Both the position numbers and the translations under genes were made by a program. From the NCBI GenBank assembly GCA_937890825.1, contig CALADS010000019.1, forward strand, positions 1 through 9,856: a stretch of 9,856 nt of DNA. Direction: 5' to 3'. The notes beneath the pieces are model-generated. The model was not told the DNA's origin. It worked only from the letters and a program-made list of their open reading frames with translations, and did no database searches. The stretch's first letter is position 1. Each line of letters starts with the position of its first letter. This stretch comes from an uncultured Bacteroides sp. (lineage in GTDB: Bacteria > Bacteroidota > Bacteroidia > Bacteroidales > Bacteroidaceae). Below are positions 1-6,000 of this stretch, piece after piece.

Positions 1-315
1 ATGGAAAAGTTCGGGGTAAGCAATTCGTGGGTCTTTGCCCAAGGCAAGGCGCACCACATTCCCAAGGTGTTTCATCGGGGCAAAACGCTTTGGAGCAAGA
101 CCCTCTGCGACCGGGTGTTTGCTGCCAAACAGGAAGTACCTCAGCACGAGGAATGGATTTCCTACACCGAGGTAAGAGCCATCTACCAACTGACGCACGA
201 CCAAATCTACAGTTATGTAAAGTACCACGGCCTCCGCAAGAAGAAGGTGGGGAAATACACCTATATCTTACGGTCGGAAATCGATGCCATCCTCCAACCT
301 CCTACGCTGAAATGA
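1..315 (+). CDS. Tandem helix-turn-helix DNA-binding protein, 3' part (excisionase/MerR-like)
   Basis: The 104 visible residues contain two winged-HTH-like units. The first (about residues 1-41) starts in mid-domain: EKFGVSNSWV followed by HIPKVFHRGKTLWSK looks like the recognition helix and wing of an AlpA/excisionase-type HTH whose first helix is missing. The second (about 52-98) is complete, with WISYTEVRAIYQLTHDQIYSYVK, then a KKKVGKYTYI wing and a final ISRSEID-like helix. Although an ATG sits at base 1, the missing first helix makes me think the gene starts upstream of the window and this Met is internal. Genes of this kind commonly sit just upstream of integrases in Bacteroides elements, where they may act as directionality factor or regulator; that role is inferred. 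The stop TGA at 313-315 lies two bases before a palindrome and the integrase promoter, so the protein might regulate its neighbour. Confidence 0.75.
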   Translation: MEKFGVSNSWVFAQGKAHHIPKVFHRGKTLWSKTLCDRVFAAKQEVPQHEEWISYTEVRAIYQLTHDQIYSYVKYHGLRKKKVGKYTYILRSEIDAILQPPTLK

Positions 316-316
316 G

Positions 317-334
317 CCGGTAACCGGTTATCGG
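317..334. repeat. 18-bp near-perfect palindrome upstream of the integrase promoter
   Basis: CCGGTAACCGGTTATCGG is an inverted repeat centred between bases 325 and 326, with a TAACCGGTTA core and only one mismatched pair (320/331). It begins two bases after the HTH stop codon and ends 19 bases before the -33 box at 354. Its two halves, GTAACCGGT and GGTTATCGG, recur separated by 16 bases at 2614-2622 and 2639-2647 upstream of the other HTH gene. An operator for one of the element's own HTH proteins is the simplest reading, but that is inference. Confidence 0.55.
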
Positions 335-353
335 ACAGTAATCGCGTTCCTTA

Positions 354-385
354 CTTGATTACTGAACCATTACCGCGCATTTTTG
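354..385 (+). promoter_or_regulatory. Predicted Bacteroides-type promoter of the integrase
   Basis: The -33 box is CTTG (354-357), followed by a 20-base spacer and a -7 box CATTTTTG (378-385) that matches TAnnTTTG except for the first base. It lies 38 bases before the integrase ATG. The 18 bases ACTTGATTACTGAACCAT (353-370) recur exactly at 2655-2672, in the same position relative to another -7 box with the same 20-base spacer, which supports a real promoter with a shared regulator. Confidence 0.6.
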
Positions 386-422
386 CCCCACTGATTGTTG
401 AACTTATTAAAAATTAAAGACT

Positions 423-1562
423 ATGCATGTATGCACTAAAGTAACCTTGCGCCAACGCTTGCTGAAATCGGGCAAGGTGACATTATACCTGGATTATTAT
501 CCCGCTATTCGCAATCCGCGTACCAACCGTTCCCAACGACACGAGTATTTGGGTATCTACCTGTATGGAATGCCCAAGAATGCCGTAGAGCGAAACTTCA
601 ACCAATCCATGCTGGAAAAAGCGGAACTCATCCGATGCCGCCGACAGGAAACGGTGATCAACCGCCAGTTCGGTTTCCTTGACCATCATCAGTTGCAGGA
701 AAACTTCCTCAGCTACTTTGAAAAGATCACACGCCGAAAGTACCAGAAATGGAGCATTGTCTATCAGCACTTCTTGGTATTCACGGGAGGGAAATGTACC
801 TTCGGAGAAGTGACAGTGGATCTCTGCATGAAGTTCCGGGAATACCTCTTGCATGCGCATCAGCTGAAATGTACGAACAAGAAGCTCTCGCAGAATGCCG
901 CAGCCGGCTACTTCTCCACGTTCCGGGCCCTCCTAAAGATGGCTTACAAGGAGAAACTGCTGAGAGAAAACATCAACGACTACCTGGATTACATTGAATG
1001 GGAAGAGGTGAGACGGGAATTCCTGACCCAAGAGGAACTGATTCAGCTGGCACAAACCCCTTGCGAGATCGAGGTACTGAAACGTGCTTCGCTCTTCTCC
1101 TGTCTGACCGGACTCCGTTTCAGCGACGTGTACAACCTGACTTGGGAACATGTACGGGAAGTGAGCGGTATCGGTCTGTGTCTGGTGTTCCGTACTCAGA
1201 AGACCAATACACCAACCACCCTTCCGCTTTGTCAGGAAGCCATCGAACTGATGGGCGAAGCGACTACGGGCAAAGTGTTTGAAGGCTTCAAGAAAAGCAT
1301 GACCAGCCAGCCCTTGCGCGATTGGATAGAAGCAGCAGGTATCCGCAAGCACATTACCTTCCACTGCTTCCGGCATACCTATGCCACCCTGCAGATGGCG
1401 ATGAGTACCAATCCGTATGTGGTCAGTCAGGCGCTTACGCATAAGAATCTGGAAACCACCTTGCGCTATACCCACGACATTCCCACGGCACTAATGGATA
1501 CGCTCGGCAAGATTTCCATCAAACCTAAGGATTTGTCTGTTCCAAAGTCTCCTGCCGATTAG
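423..1562 (+). CDS. Tyrosine recombinase / integrase of the mobilizable element
   Basis: A 379-residue site-specific recombinase that would cut and rejoin the element's attachment sites through a 3'-phosphotyrosine intermediate. Residues 1-80 look like an arm-type DNA-binding domain, 90-190 like the SAM-like core-binding domain (with LSQNAAAGYFSTFRALLKMA), and 200-360 are catalytic. The full catalytic set is visible: Arg232 (TGLRFSD), Lys260 (RTQKT), His314 and Arg317 (FHCFRHTYAT), His340 (ALTHKN) and nucleophile Tyr349 (LRYTH). The length is usual for Bacteroides element integrases. The ATG at 423 follows an A-rich leader (AATTAAAGACT) with no clear Shine-Dalgarno, as is normal in this phylum. 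It has its own promoter upstream and a strong terminator downstream, so it is probably monocistronic. Being next to an HTH gene and in the same element as mob genes, it is the likely recombinase for excision and integration. The attachment sites are not visible here. Confidence 0.93.
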   Translation: MHVCTKVTLRQRLLKSGKVTLYLDYYPAIRNPRTNRSQRHEYLGIYLYGMPKNAVERNFNQSMLEKAELIRCRRQETVINRQFGFLDHHQLQENFLSYFEKITRRKYQKWSIVYQHFLVFTGGKCTFGEVTVDLCMKFREYLLHAHQLKCTNKKLSQNAAAGYFSTFRALLKMAYKEKLLRENINDYLDYIEWEEVRREFLTQEELIQLAQTPCEIEVLKRASLFSCLTGLRFSDVYNLTWEHVREVSGIGLCLVFRTQKTNTPTTLPLCQEAIELMGEATTGKVFEGFKKSMTSQPLRDWIEAAGIRKHITFHCFRHTYATLQMAMSTNPYVVSQALTHKNLETTLRYTHDIPTALMDTLGKISIKPKDLSVPKSPAD

Positions 1563-1604
1563 TTTTGTGGGATGCCCTTTTGTAACCTTTTTGGGCATTT
1601 AGCG

Positions 1605-1634
1605 GTCCGCTGCCTTCGGGTGGCGGACTTTTTT
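1605..1634 (+). terminator. Intrinsic terminator after the integrase
   Basis: GTCCGCTGCC (1605-1614) pairs with GGTGGCGGAC (1619-1628) through 10 pairs, two of them G-U, around a TTCG tetraloop closed by C-G. Six T residues follow (1629-1634). It starts 42 bases after the integrase stop. A second, weaker stem lies just before it: ATGCCC (1572-1577) with GGGCAT (1593-1598) and a 15-base loop. Confidence 0.88.
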
Positions 1635-1694
1635 CATCGATTTCAGCACCAAACCCCACTTTTTTTCACTTTCAACAAAAATTGATGTTGTGCA

Positions 1695-1727
1695 TTTCTT
1701 TTATACCACACTTGAACCATACTTTTG
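1695..1727 (+). promoter_or_regulatory. Predicted promoter of the two-TM membrane protein gene
   Basis: The -7 box TACTTTTG (1720-1727) is an exact match to TAnnTTTG, with a TTTC -33 box (1695-1698) and a 21-base spacer. It lies 34 bases before the ATG at 1762. The flanking sequence carries ACTTGAACCAT (1710-1720) and TGATTACTAACCAT (1734-1747), degenerate relatives of the 18-base block found at the integrase and small-HTH promoters. Confidence 0.6.
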
Positions 1728-1761
1728 CAGCAATGATTACTAACCATTAAAAAGAAACAAC

Positions 1762-2613
1762 ATGAATTACCATCCCGAAAAAACTTTGATGGGTTGCCTG
1801 GCTACCTTTCTTTTCTTGATTGCCCTGATGGGGGCATATTTGAAGTATGCAGAAGCCGTGAAAGCCGGAACTGAAGGAGCGCCGGCTCTCCTTTACATGC
1901 TGGTGATGTTCTTTGTAATCTTCATCGTGGCAGGAAGCGTTACGGCCCTGCTGGTAGGCATCCTCACTCCCATGGCAACCCAGGGAGTCATGCGCCTGCT
2001 GTCTGTACATCACCGAACTCCACTTCCTGAAGGCGAAGAAGTAGCGCCTGTAAACGCTTCCCTTCAACACCCCCAAGCGGAGGATGAAATACACATGGTA
2101 CATCAGCAGGCACTGAAAGAGAGAAACGCCCAAAGCCTTCAGCAGCAAACCGAAGAAATCCTGCGGAAAGAGAAACAGGTGTTGGAGGAAATCTTTGCCT
2201 ATACACGAGGTACGTTCCAAAAGGTATTCACCCCAACCCAAATCGACACGCTCATTCAGAACATCCAGGAACTCTATCGCGTAAACAAGGAGCTGGCAGG
2301 CGAAGCGAGAACATACAACTTCAAAGAGGTGGAGAAAGAAAACGCTTCCCTCTACTACAATTATGACCTGGAGCATTACGGCTGGAATGTCAGTACCCGC
2401 ATCCGGATGCTGTGCAAAAAGATGAACCAAGGCGAAACCATCCCTCATTTTCTCAAAATCAGTTTCCCTTATGCTTTTGCAGGGAAAGAAGAAACCTCCA
2501 TCAAGACCAAGCTGACCAACGAGACCTCCCAGCTTCCGCTCATCAAAGAAAAAGAAGAAATGGTGCCTTATGTCTTTCCCGGAACGGAGCAACTCCCCAT
2601 TAAGACCGACTGA
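1762..2613 (+). CDS. Two-TM membrane protein with a charged cytoplasmic coiled-coil region, unknown function
   Basis: I do not recognise a named family. This 283-residue protein has two strongly hydrophobic helices, about residues 9-27 (LMGCLATFLFLIALMGAYL) and 43-69 (from LLYMLVMFF to VGILTP). A short polar loop separates them, and a long hydrophilic tail follows. Residues about 105-145 are rich in Gln, Glu and Lys and likely form a coiled coil. Residues about 200-262 (YDLEHYGWNVSTRIRML, then HFLKISFPYAF) look like a compact globular domain. An approximately D-x-x-H-x-G-W-N and FLK-x-x-FP pattern seems familiar from small proteins of Bacteroides mobile elements, but I cannot name it. With both termini in the cytoplasm, it could tether an element function to the membrane; that is conjecture. 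It has its own promoter, and its stop at 2611-2613 directly precedes the next promoter region. Confidence 0.8.
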   Translation: MNYHPEKTLMGCLATFLFLIALMGAYLKYAEAVKAGTEGAPALLYMLVMFFVIFIVAGSVTALLVGILTPMATQGVMRLLSVHHRTPLPEGEEVAPVNASLQHPQAEDEIHMVHQQALKERNAQSLQQQTEEILRKEKQVLEEIFAYTRGTFQKVFTPTQIDTLIQNIQELYRVNKELAGEARTYNFKEVEKENASLYYNYDLEHYGWNVSTRIRMLCKKMNQGETIPHFLKISFPYAFAGKEETSIKTKLTNETSQLPLIKEKEEMVPYVFPGTEQLPIKTD

Positions 2614-2655
2614 GTAACCGGTGATGCAGTTATTCGTTGGTTATCGGCAGAATAA

Positions 2656-2687
2656 CTTGATTACTGAACCATCCCCTTTCAACTTTG
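2656..2687 (+). promoter_or_regulatory. Predicted promoter of the small HTH - virE operon
   Basis: The -33 box is CTTG (2656-2659), then a 20-base spacer and -7 box CAACTTTG (2680-2687), again TAnnTTTG with C in the first position. It sits 26 bases before the ATG at 2714. The 18-base block ACTTGATTACTGAACCAT (2655-2672) is identical to that of the integrase promoter, and GTAACCGGT (2614-2622) and GGTTATCGG (2639-2647) half-sites lie upstream. This promoter rules out the GTG at 2621 as the start of the downstream gene. Confidence 0.65.
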
Positions 2688-2713
2688 CGGCAAAACAATC
2701 AAAAATAAGTCGT

Positions 2714-3091
2714 ATGAAAACAATTCATTTTGAAGAAATGCCGCAATGGATGGCTCAACTGGATGAGAAAGTGGATGCCTTGACCGAGACAGTCCGCCAA
2801 CTGTATCAGGAACTGGCTAAGTCACCAACCACTCCTGCTGCACCGGAACAGATGGTGACGATTCAGCAGGCTGCGCAAATCCTCCAACTGTCTGTATCAC
2901 GGGTACGCACCCTGGTACAGGAAGGTCGGGTACCTTGTTACAAACCGGGCCGCAATCTGCTGTTCCGCCCATCCGAACTGCACCAGTGGTTGACGGACAG
3001 CCGACGCAAAGGCCAACCTTCCATCGCAGAACAAATGGAAGCTCTATCCAAAGGCATGCGAAACCGTAATAAAGGAAAGGAATGGTTATGA
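2714..3091 (+). CDS. Small excisionase-family HTH DNA-binding protein
   Basis: A 125-residue protein. Residues 12-37 (WMAQLDEKVDALTETVRQL) form a probable coiled coil for dimerisation. Residues 47-95 are a typical HTH_17/excisionase domain: MVTIQQAAQILQLSVSRVRTL, then GRVPCYKPGRNLLF as wing, and RPSELHQWL as closing helix. The C-terminus is basic. I chose the ATG at 2714 rather than the in-frame GTG at 2621 because the promoter at 2656-2687 lies between them and the extra 31 residues resemble no domain. Its stop (TGA, 3089-3091) overlaps the next gene's ATG as ATGA, so the two are translationally coupled. In comparable elements such proteins act as excision factors or regulators of replication genes. 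Here the coupling with virE favours a role in excision or replication control, by inference. Confidence 0.88.
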   Translation: MKTIHFEEMPQWMAQLDEKVDALTETVRQLYQELAKSPTTPAAPEQMVTIQQAAQILQLSVSRVRTLVQEGRVPCYKPGRNLLFRPSELHQWLTDSRRKGQPSIAEQMEALSKGMRNRNKGKEWL

Positions 3092-4848
3092 AGACAACAT
3101 CATCCAATCAATCGGAAACGCTGATCCGTGCTTTCTGCCAGGTATTTTCCTGTTCGAAAGCCATGGAAGTATTCCTGCCCGACCAGTTTGTAGCTACTCA
3201 AAGAAGCGATATGTATCAATCCAAGACGGACCCCTCTATCCAACTGACAGTGGATGAACGCTCCCAAAGAGTACATGGGTCGGACTTGCCCCAACCTTGC
3301 AACGCCTTCCACTTGGTGCGATATTATCGATACGGCCACTTGGATTTGAAGGTAGAGGGAAACACTTCCCCCTGTCTATGGCCTTCATTTCAAGCCATGA
3401 TGAAAGTCTGCCGGGGCAATGCCGCCGTGCGTACCGCTTTCGTGAAACTGCAACATCAGAAAAACGATACAACCTACGAGCAGTGGGAAGCCGGACTGAG
3501 CATCCATCCCAAGACCAACCAGATAGAATCGACGGGAAAGAACCTCAAACTGATACTGCTGAACGACCCGAAACTCAGTCAGGTACGCTACAACCGCTTC
3601 ACCAAGAAGGATGAAACGAACTGTCCGGATTTCAAGAATGAACGAGGCAACCTGATCGACGATGAATCCATCGGCAAGATGGCGCTCTATATCGAAGAGA
3701 CCTATGGCTTGTACGTTCCGCAAATCCGCATTCTCGAAATGCTCAAGACGACGGCAACGGAACGAAGCTTTCATCCCATCAAGGCGTTCATCCAATCGGA
3801 GATATGGGACGGCAAGGAACGCATCGATACAGTAATTATCCATTACCTGAAGGGAAAAGATGACTTATTGACCCGTGCCCAGACCCGGAAATGGATGATA
3901 GCGGCCGTGGCCCGTATCTTCGAGCCCGGCTGTAAGTTCGACCATGTGTTGACGCTATCAGGACCGGAAGGAGCCGGCAAGAGCACTTTCTTCAAAATCT
4001 TAGCCAACGGTGAGTGGTTTACCGATTCCTTCTCCTTCAAGCACGACGACAAGACCAAGGTAGAGGAAATCACCGGACACTGGATTGTGGAGCTGTCCGA
4101 GTTGAGTGGCATGGACAGCAAGCAGGATCCACAACTCATCAAGGCATTCCTCAGTCGTGAGAAGGATGAAATTCGTCCGGCATACGCCCGCAAGTGCGAA
4201 ACGATTCCGCGAAGCAACGTCTTTGCCGGCTCCACCAATCAGAGCAACTTCCTGCAGAACTGCAACGGCAACCGACGCTGGTGGATTATCCCCATCCAAA
4301 GCGATGAAGGTCCCGAAAGCTGGCAAGCAGCCCTGAAAGCGGAAGTTCCGCAACTGTGGGCGGAAGCCTACCATTATTACCAGAAAGGCGAACCGATTTT
4401 CCTTTCCAAAGAAATGGAAGCAGCCGCCAGACGCTTGCAGGAACAGTTCACCGAGAGCCAGGCAGATGAACTGTTGGATGACATTGAAGCTTTCCTCGAA
4501 CGCCCTGTTCCGAGCGACTACGACCGGTGGTCCATCCCCGTGCGTCTGCAATGGCAGCAATGGAAGACCCAACAGTTGGATGGGCTGAAGGAAGCGTATC
4601 GGCAACCGGGAACGCATCAGCTGACCATCGTATCCGCACGAATGATTAAGGAAGAACTGCCCAATGAACTTATCCGGACCCACAAACGCTATGGTTCGAA
4701 ATATATCAATTCATTGATGGCCAAGTTTCCGAACTGGCAGCGTTCGGAGCAAGAAAAGGTGTCCGGTCTCCCTCCGTTCTATGCTGGCGCTGACGGAAGA
4801 ACCAAGTATCCTTGGCTGCGGTGTTCAACCTCCGGTACAGCCCAATAA
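3088..4848 (+). CDS. VirE/VapE-family P-loop ATPase, probable replication helicase/primase-associated protein
   Basis: A 586-residue protein of the virulence-associated E (VirE, PF05272-type) family, a P-loop ATPase common in prophages and mobile elements and thought to help start replication. Numbering from the ATG at 3088, the Walker A motif GPEGAGKST is at about 292-300, a Walker B-like strand HWIVELSEL at about 331-339, a sensor region FAGSTNQSNFL at about 379-389, and an arginine-finger-like GNRRWW at about 394-399. The region about 228-290 (FHPIKAFIQSEIWDGKERID) is the usual lead-in to the family's ATPase domain. The N-terminal 200 residues lack a primase signature that I can identify. 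The C-terminus may bind DNA. Start choice: ATG 3082 is also in frame, but GGAAAGG (3074-3080) is spaced 7 bases from 3088 and only 1 from 3082, and 3088 gives the ATGA overlap with the HTH gene. Confidence 0.9.
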   Translation: MKTTSSNQSETLIRAFCQVFSCSKAMEVFLPDQFVATQRSDMYQSKTDPSIQLTVDERSQRVHGSDLPQPCNAFHLVRYYRYGHLDLKVEGNTSPCLWPSFQAMMKVCRGNAAVRTAFVKLQHQKNDTTYEQWEAGLSIHPKTNQIESTGKNLKLILLNDPKLSQVRYNRFTKKDETNCPDFKNERGNLIDDESIGKMALYIEETYGLYVPQIRILEMLKTTATERSFHPIKAFIQSEIWDGKERIDTVIIHYLKGKDDLLTRAQTRKWMIAAVARIFEPGCKFDHVLTLSGPEGAGKSTFFKILANGEWFTDSFSFKHDDKTKVEEITGHWIVELSELSGMDSKQDPQLIKAFLSREKDEIRPAYARKCETIPRSNVFAGSTNQSNFLQNCNGNRRWWIIPIQSDEGPESWQAALKAEVPQLWAEAYHYYQKGEPIFLSKEMEAAARRLQEQFTESQADELLDDIEAFLERPVPSDYDRWSIPVRLQWQQWKTQQLDGLKEAYRQPGTHQLTIVSARMIKEELPNELIRTHKRYGSKYINSLMAKFPNWQRSEQEKVSGLPPFYAGADGRTKYPWLRCSTSGTAQ

Positions 4849-4863
4849 GCAGGCGACTGACCC

Positions 4864-4989
4864 TTGTCCCTTTTGTCCCTTTCCTTTTCTAAGAATCACA
4901 ACCCTAAGGGGAAGCAGTGAAAAGAAAAACAAGCAAGCACCAAGTATCATTGTTTCCCTCCTAGTAAGTCTGGAAATTCAGAGGGACAA
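4864..4989. repeat. TTGTCCCT repeats: two direct, one inverted
   Basis: TTGTCCCT occurs at 4864-4871 and 4873-4880 (9-base period) and in inverted form, AGGGACAA, at 4982-4989. The longer similarity is CCTTTTGTCCCT (4869-4880, + strand) against CCTTTGTCCCT read from the complement of 4982-4992. They start 15 bases after the virE stop. They could pair as a long-range stem in the transcript's 3' end or act as protein-binding sites. The function is unknown. Confidence 0.45.
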
Positions 4990-5339
4990 AGGGGCAGGAA
5001 GGTCAAACTTCTTTTCCCTCCTGTTGGGTAACCCTGGCTACAACGTACGGAGATGACAGCGAACAAGGATGGATAGAACCAAGAATTCGAACTATCCCCT
5101 TACTTCGGTTCGTGGGAAGACGGTTCATGGATTTCCAAATTCTTTTTCTTTTCACTGCAAGTATCTTGGACACTACAAACAAAGGAGCAACCAACCTTGG
5201 AAAGGGTGTAACAGCTGACCGAAGTACGATAGTTCACCTGACCGAAATACTTCGAAACAAGCATCCTACGAAGCAAGACGCACGCAAGAAGTTGAAAGGT
5301 GACGTAGCCAGCGTACCCCGTCCACAGCATGTTCCGGGC

Positions 5340-5372
5340 TTTGCAGGATTTGTGAAGCAAGTTGTACTTTTG
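5340..5372 (+). promoter_or_regulatory. Predicted strong promoter of the mobC-relaxase operon
   Basis: TTTG (5340-5343), a 21-base spacer and TACTTTTG (5365-5372) match both Bacteroides promoter boxes exactly, making this the best promoter in the window. Transcription would start near 5379, giving mobC a leader of about 140 bases. The -7 box lies entirely in the left arm of the hairpin at 5357-5391. Confidence 0.7.
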
Positions 5373-5391
5373 GTGCACAAAAGTAACTTGC
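5357..5391. repeat. 14-bp hairpin overlapping the mob promoter
   Basis: GCAAGT-tg-TACTTTTG (5357-5372) pairs with CAAAAGTA-ACTTGC (5378-5391). The 14 pairs are interrupted only by a 2-base bulge, with loop GTGCA. Because the left arm contains the -7 box, a protein binding this inverted repeat would block the promoter. Alternatively it is an oriT inverted repeat recognised by the relaxase. Both are common arrangements in mobilization loci, and the sequence does not decide between them. Confidence 0.65.
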
Positions 5392-5408
5392 CGACTGCTG
5401 CGCTGCGG

Positions 5409-5456
5409 AGCGATGGCATCGCTGTTTCGCCGAGCGAAAAGAGGTTCGGAAAACCT
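5409..5456. repeat. Three consecutive small hairpins in the mobC leader (candidate oriT / RNA structure)
   Basis: Stem 1 is AGCGAT/ATCGCT (5409-5414 with 5418-5423, loop GGC). Stem 2 is TTTCGC/GCGAAA (5425-5430 with 5434-5439, loop CGA). Stem 3 is AGGTT/AACCT (5442-5446 with 5452-5456, loop CGGAA). Together with the hairpin at 5357-5391 they form a near-continuous structured block 67 bases upstream of the mobC start. They could be single-stranded transfer-origin structure or a leader RNA affecting mob expression. Confidence 0.45.
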
Positions 5457-5522
5457 TGCCACTCGGATCACCTTGTATAAGATAGCCTCCTCATGAAATA
5501 CCCATGTATAACGAATCATTGT

Positions 5523-5909
5523 ATGAAGAAACTAAAAAACCATAGTATCAAGGTGCGTATGACCGAAGAAGAGATGGCATACCACCTGAAGCAAGCGGCT
5601 TCCTACACCAGTATGAGCCATTATGTGCGGTCGGCGCTGAAGGAATATTCCCATCCCGACCTTAAATTGCAGCATGAACTGATTCCTCAAATCGGTGAGT
5701 TCTATCAAAAAGTACACAACGAGCTGTCCTGGGCTGGCGGCAATCTGAATCAAGCGATGAAACGAGCCAATGAGCTGGCTGCGGTCCATTTGCTATCGCC
5801 CAGCTACGTACTGGAGGTCTTGGTACCTGCGATTCTGGAAACCAAAGAGGCCATCAACCAGATACAAAAGCGCCTCGATGTATTGACACGGATGGCTACG
5901 AAACCCTAA
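5523..5909 (+). CDS. MobC-like relaxosome accessory protein
   Basis: A 128-residue protein of the bacterial mobilization protein MobC type, which binds near oriT and helps the relaxase nick its site. Residues about 7-41 (HSIKVRMTEEEMAYHLKQ, then SMSHYVRSALKEY) look like a ribbon-helix-helix DNA-binding unit. The hallmark (G)GNLNQAMKRAN is at about 72-83, corresponding to the family's GxNLNQ-x-x-x-x-x-N motif, and the C-terminus is helical. I chose ATG 5523 over the in-frame ATG at 5493: neither has a good ribosome site, but MKKLKNHSIKVRMTEEE is a normal N-terminus for the family, whereas the extra residues include Cys-rich MKYPCITNHC. The relaxase follows after 91 bases and is probably in the same operon, driven from 5340-5372. 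Some Bacteroides annotations would call this mobB or bmgB-like, so I give no symbol. Confidence 0.85.
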   Translation: MKKLKNHSIKVRMTEEEMAYHLKQAASYTSMSHYVRSALKEYSHPDLKLQHELIPQIGEFYQKVHNELSWAGGNLNQAMKRANELAAVHLLSPSYVLEVLVPAILETKEAINQIQKRLDVLTRMATKP

Positions 5910-5915
5910 TCTTTC

Positions 5916-5966
5916 GAACGGATGAACCGAAGCGACTTGAACCGAAGTACTGAGATTCATCCGTTC
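5916..5966. repeat. 11-bp perfect inverted repeat between mobC and relaxase, enclosing two direct repeats
   Basis: GAACGGATGAA (5916-5926) and TTCATCCGTTC (5956-5966) are perfect complements separated by 29 bases. Inside or overlapping are two GAACCGAAG copies (5924-5932 and 5939-5947). An inverted repeat next to short direct repeats immediately before a relaxase gene is compatible with an oriT or with a relaxase operator. No promoter with both boxes is evident in this gap; GTTCTTTG (5963-5970) is a weak -7 candidate. Confidence 0.55.
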
Positions 5967-6000
5967 TTTGAACGCACAAACTTTCAAACTTAGAATCAAG

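Larger units (their letters stand above)
4849..5522. other. 674-base gene-free region between virE and mobC, rich in repeats
   Basis: Open frames exist on both strands (for example + 5112-5480 and - 5100-5519), but they overlap each other and the promoter and hairpins, and show no domain, so I do not call them genes. What the stretch holds: TTGTCCCT repeats near 4864-4989, a GGATAG/CTATCC inverted pair (5071-5076, 5092-5097), GACCGAAGTAC-like repeats at 5101-5250, a promoter at 5340-5372, and a run of hairpins from 5357 to 5456. A dense array of structure just upstream of a relaxosome gene is what one expects of an origin-of-transfer and mob-regulatory region. No exact nick site is evident. 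CATCCTAC at 5262-5269 is one base off the MOBP-type YATCCTGY consensus. Confidence 0.6.
5101..5950. repeat. Dispersed (T)GA[A/C]CGAAGTAC-like repeats flanking mobC
   Basis: Five copies: TACTTCGGTTC at 5101-5111 (inverted), CTGACCGAAGTAC at 5215-5227, CTGACCGAAATAC at 5238-5250 (start-to-start 23 bases), GAACCGAAGC at 5924-5933 and GAACCGAAGTAC at 5939-5950 (start-to-start 15 bases). The inverted copy is the exact complement of 5939-5949. All lie in noncoding DNA, three upstream and two downstream of mobC (5523-5909), which contains none. This distribution suggests binding sites for the MobC-like protein or relaxase, as part of oriT or for autoregulation. That function is inferred; the repetition itself is plain in the sequence. 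Confidence 0.55.

Noticed and set aside
2621..2713. GTG start extending the small HTH protein by 31 residues
   Set aside because: The extension covers the predicted promoter at 2656-2687 and the repeated regulatory block, which would then lie inside the coding sequence.
4000..4683. 227-residue minus-strand frame within virE
   Set aside because: It is a shadow of a strongly supported VirE gene with intact Walker motifs; no domain is visible in it.
5071..5097. Possible tRNA-like segment (GGATAG ... TTCGAACTATCC)
   Set aside because: There is a 6-bp inverted pair and a TTCGAA, but no acceptor, D or anticodon arms can be built around it on either strand.
5262..5269. CATCCTAC as a MOBP nick site
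   Set aside because: It is one base off the YATCCTGY consensus and not placed at a clear inverted repeat, so a chance match is likely. I mention it only in the description of the gap.
5112..5480. Open frame of 122 residues on the + strand in the virE-mobC gap
   Set aside because: It runs through the promoter and hairpins, overlaps another long frame on the opposite strand (5100-5519), and shows no domain or compositional sign of a protein.
5968..6000. Earlier ATG for the relaxase
   Set aside because: MIATILPGS at 6001 is the expected family N-terminus, and ATG 5968 sits at the edge of the inverted repeat 5916-5966.
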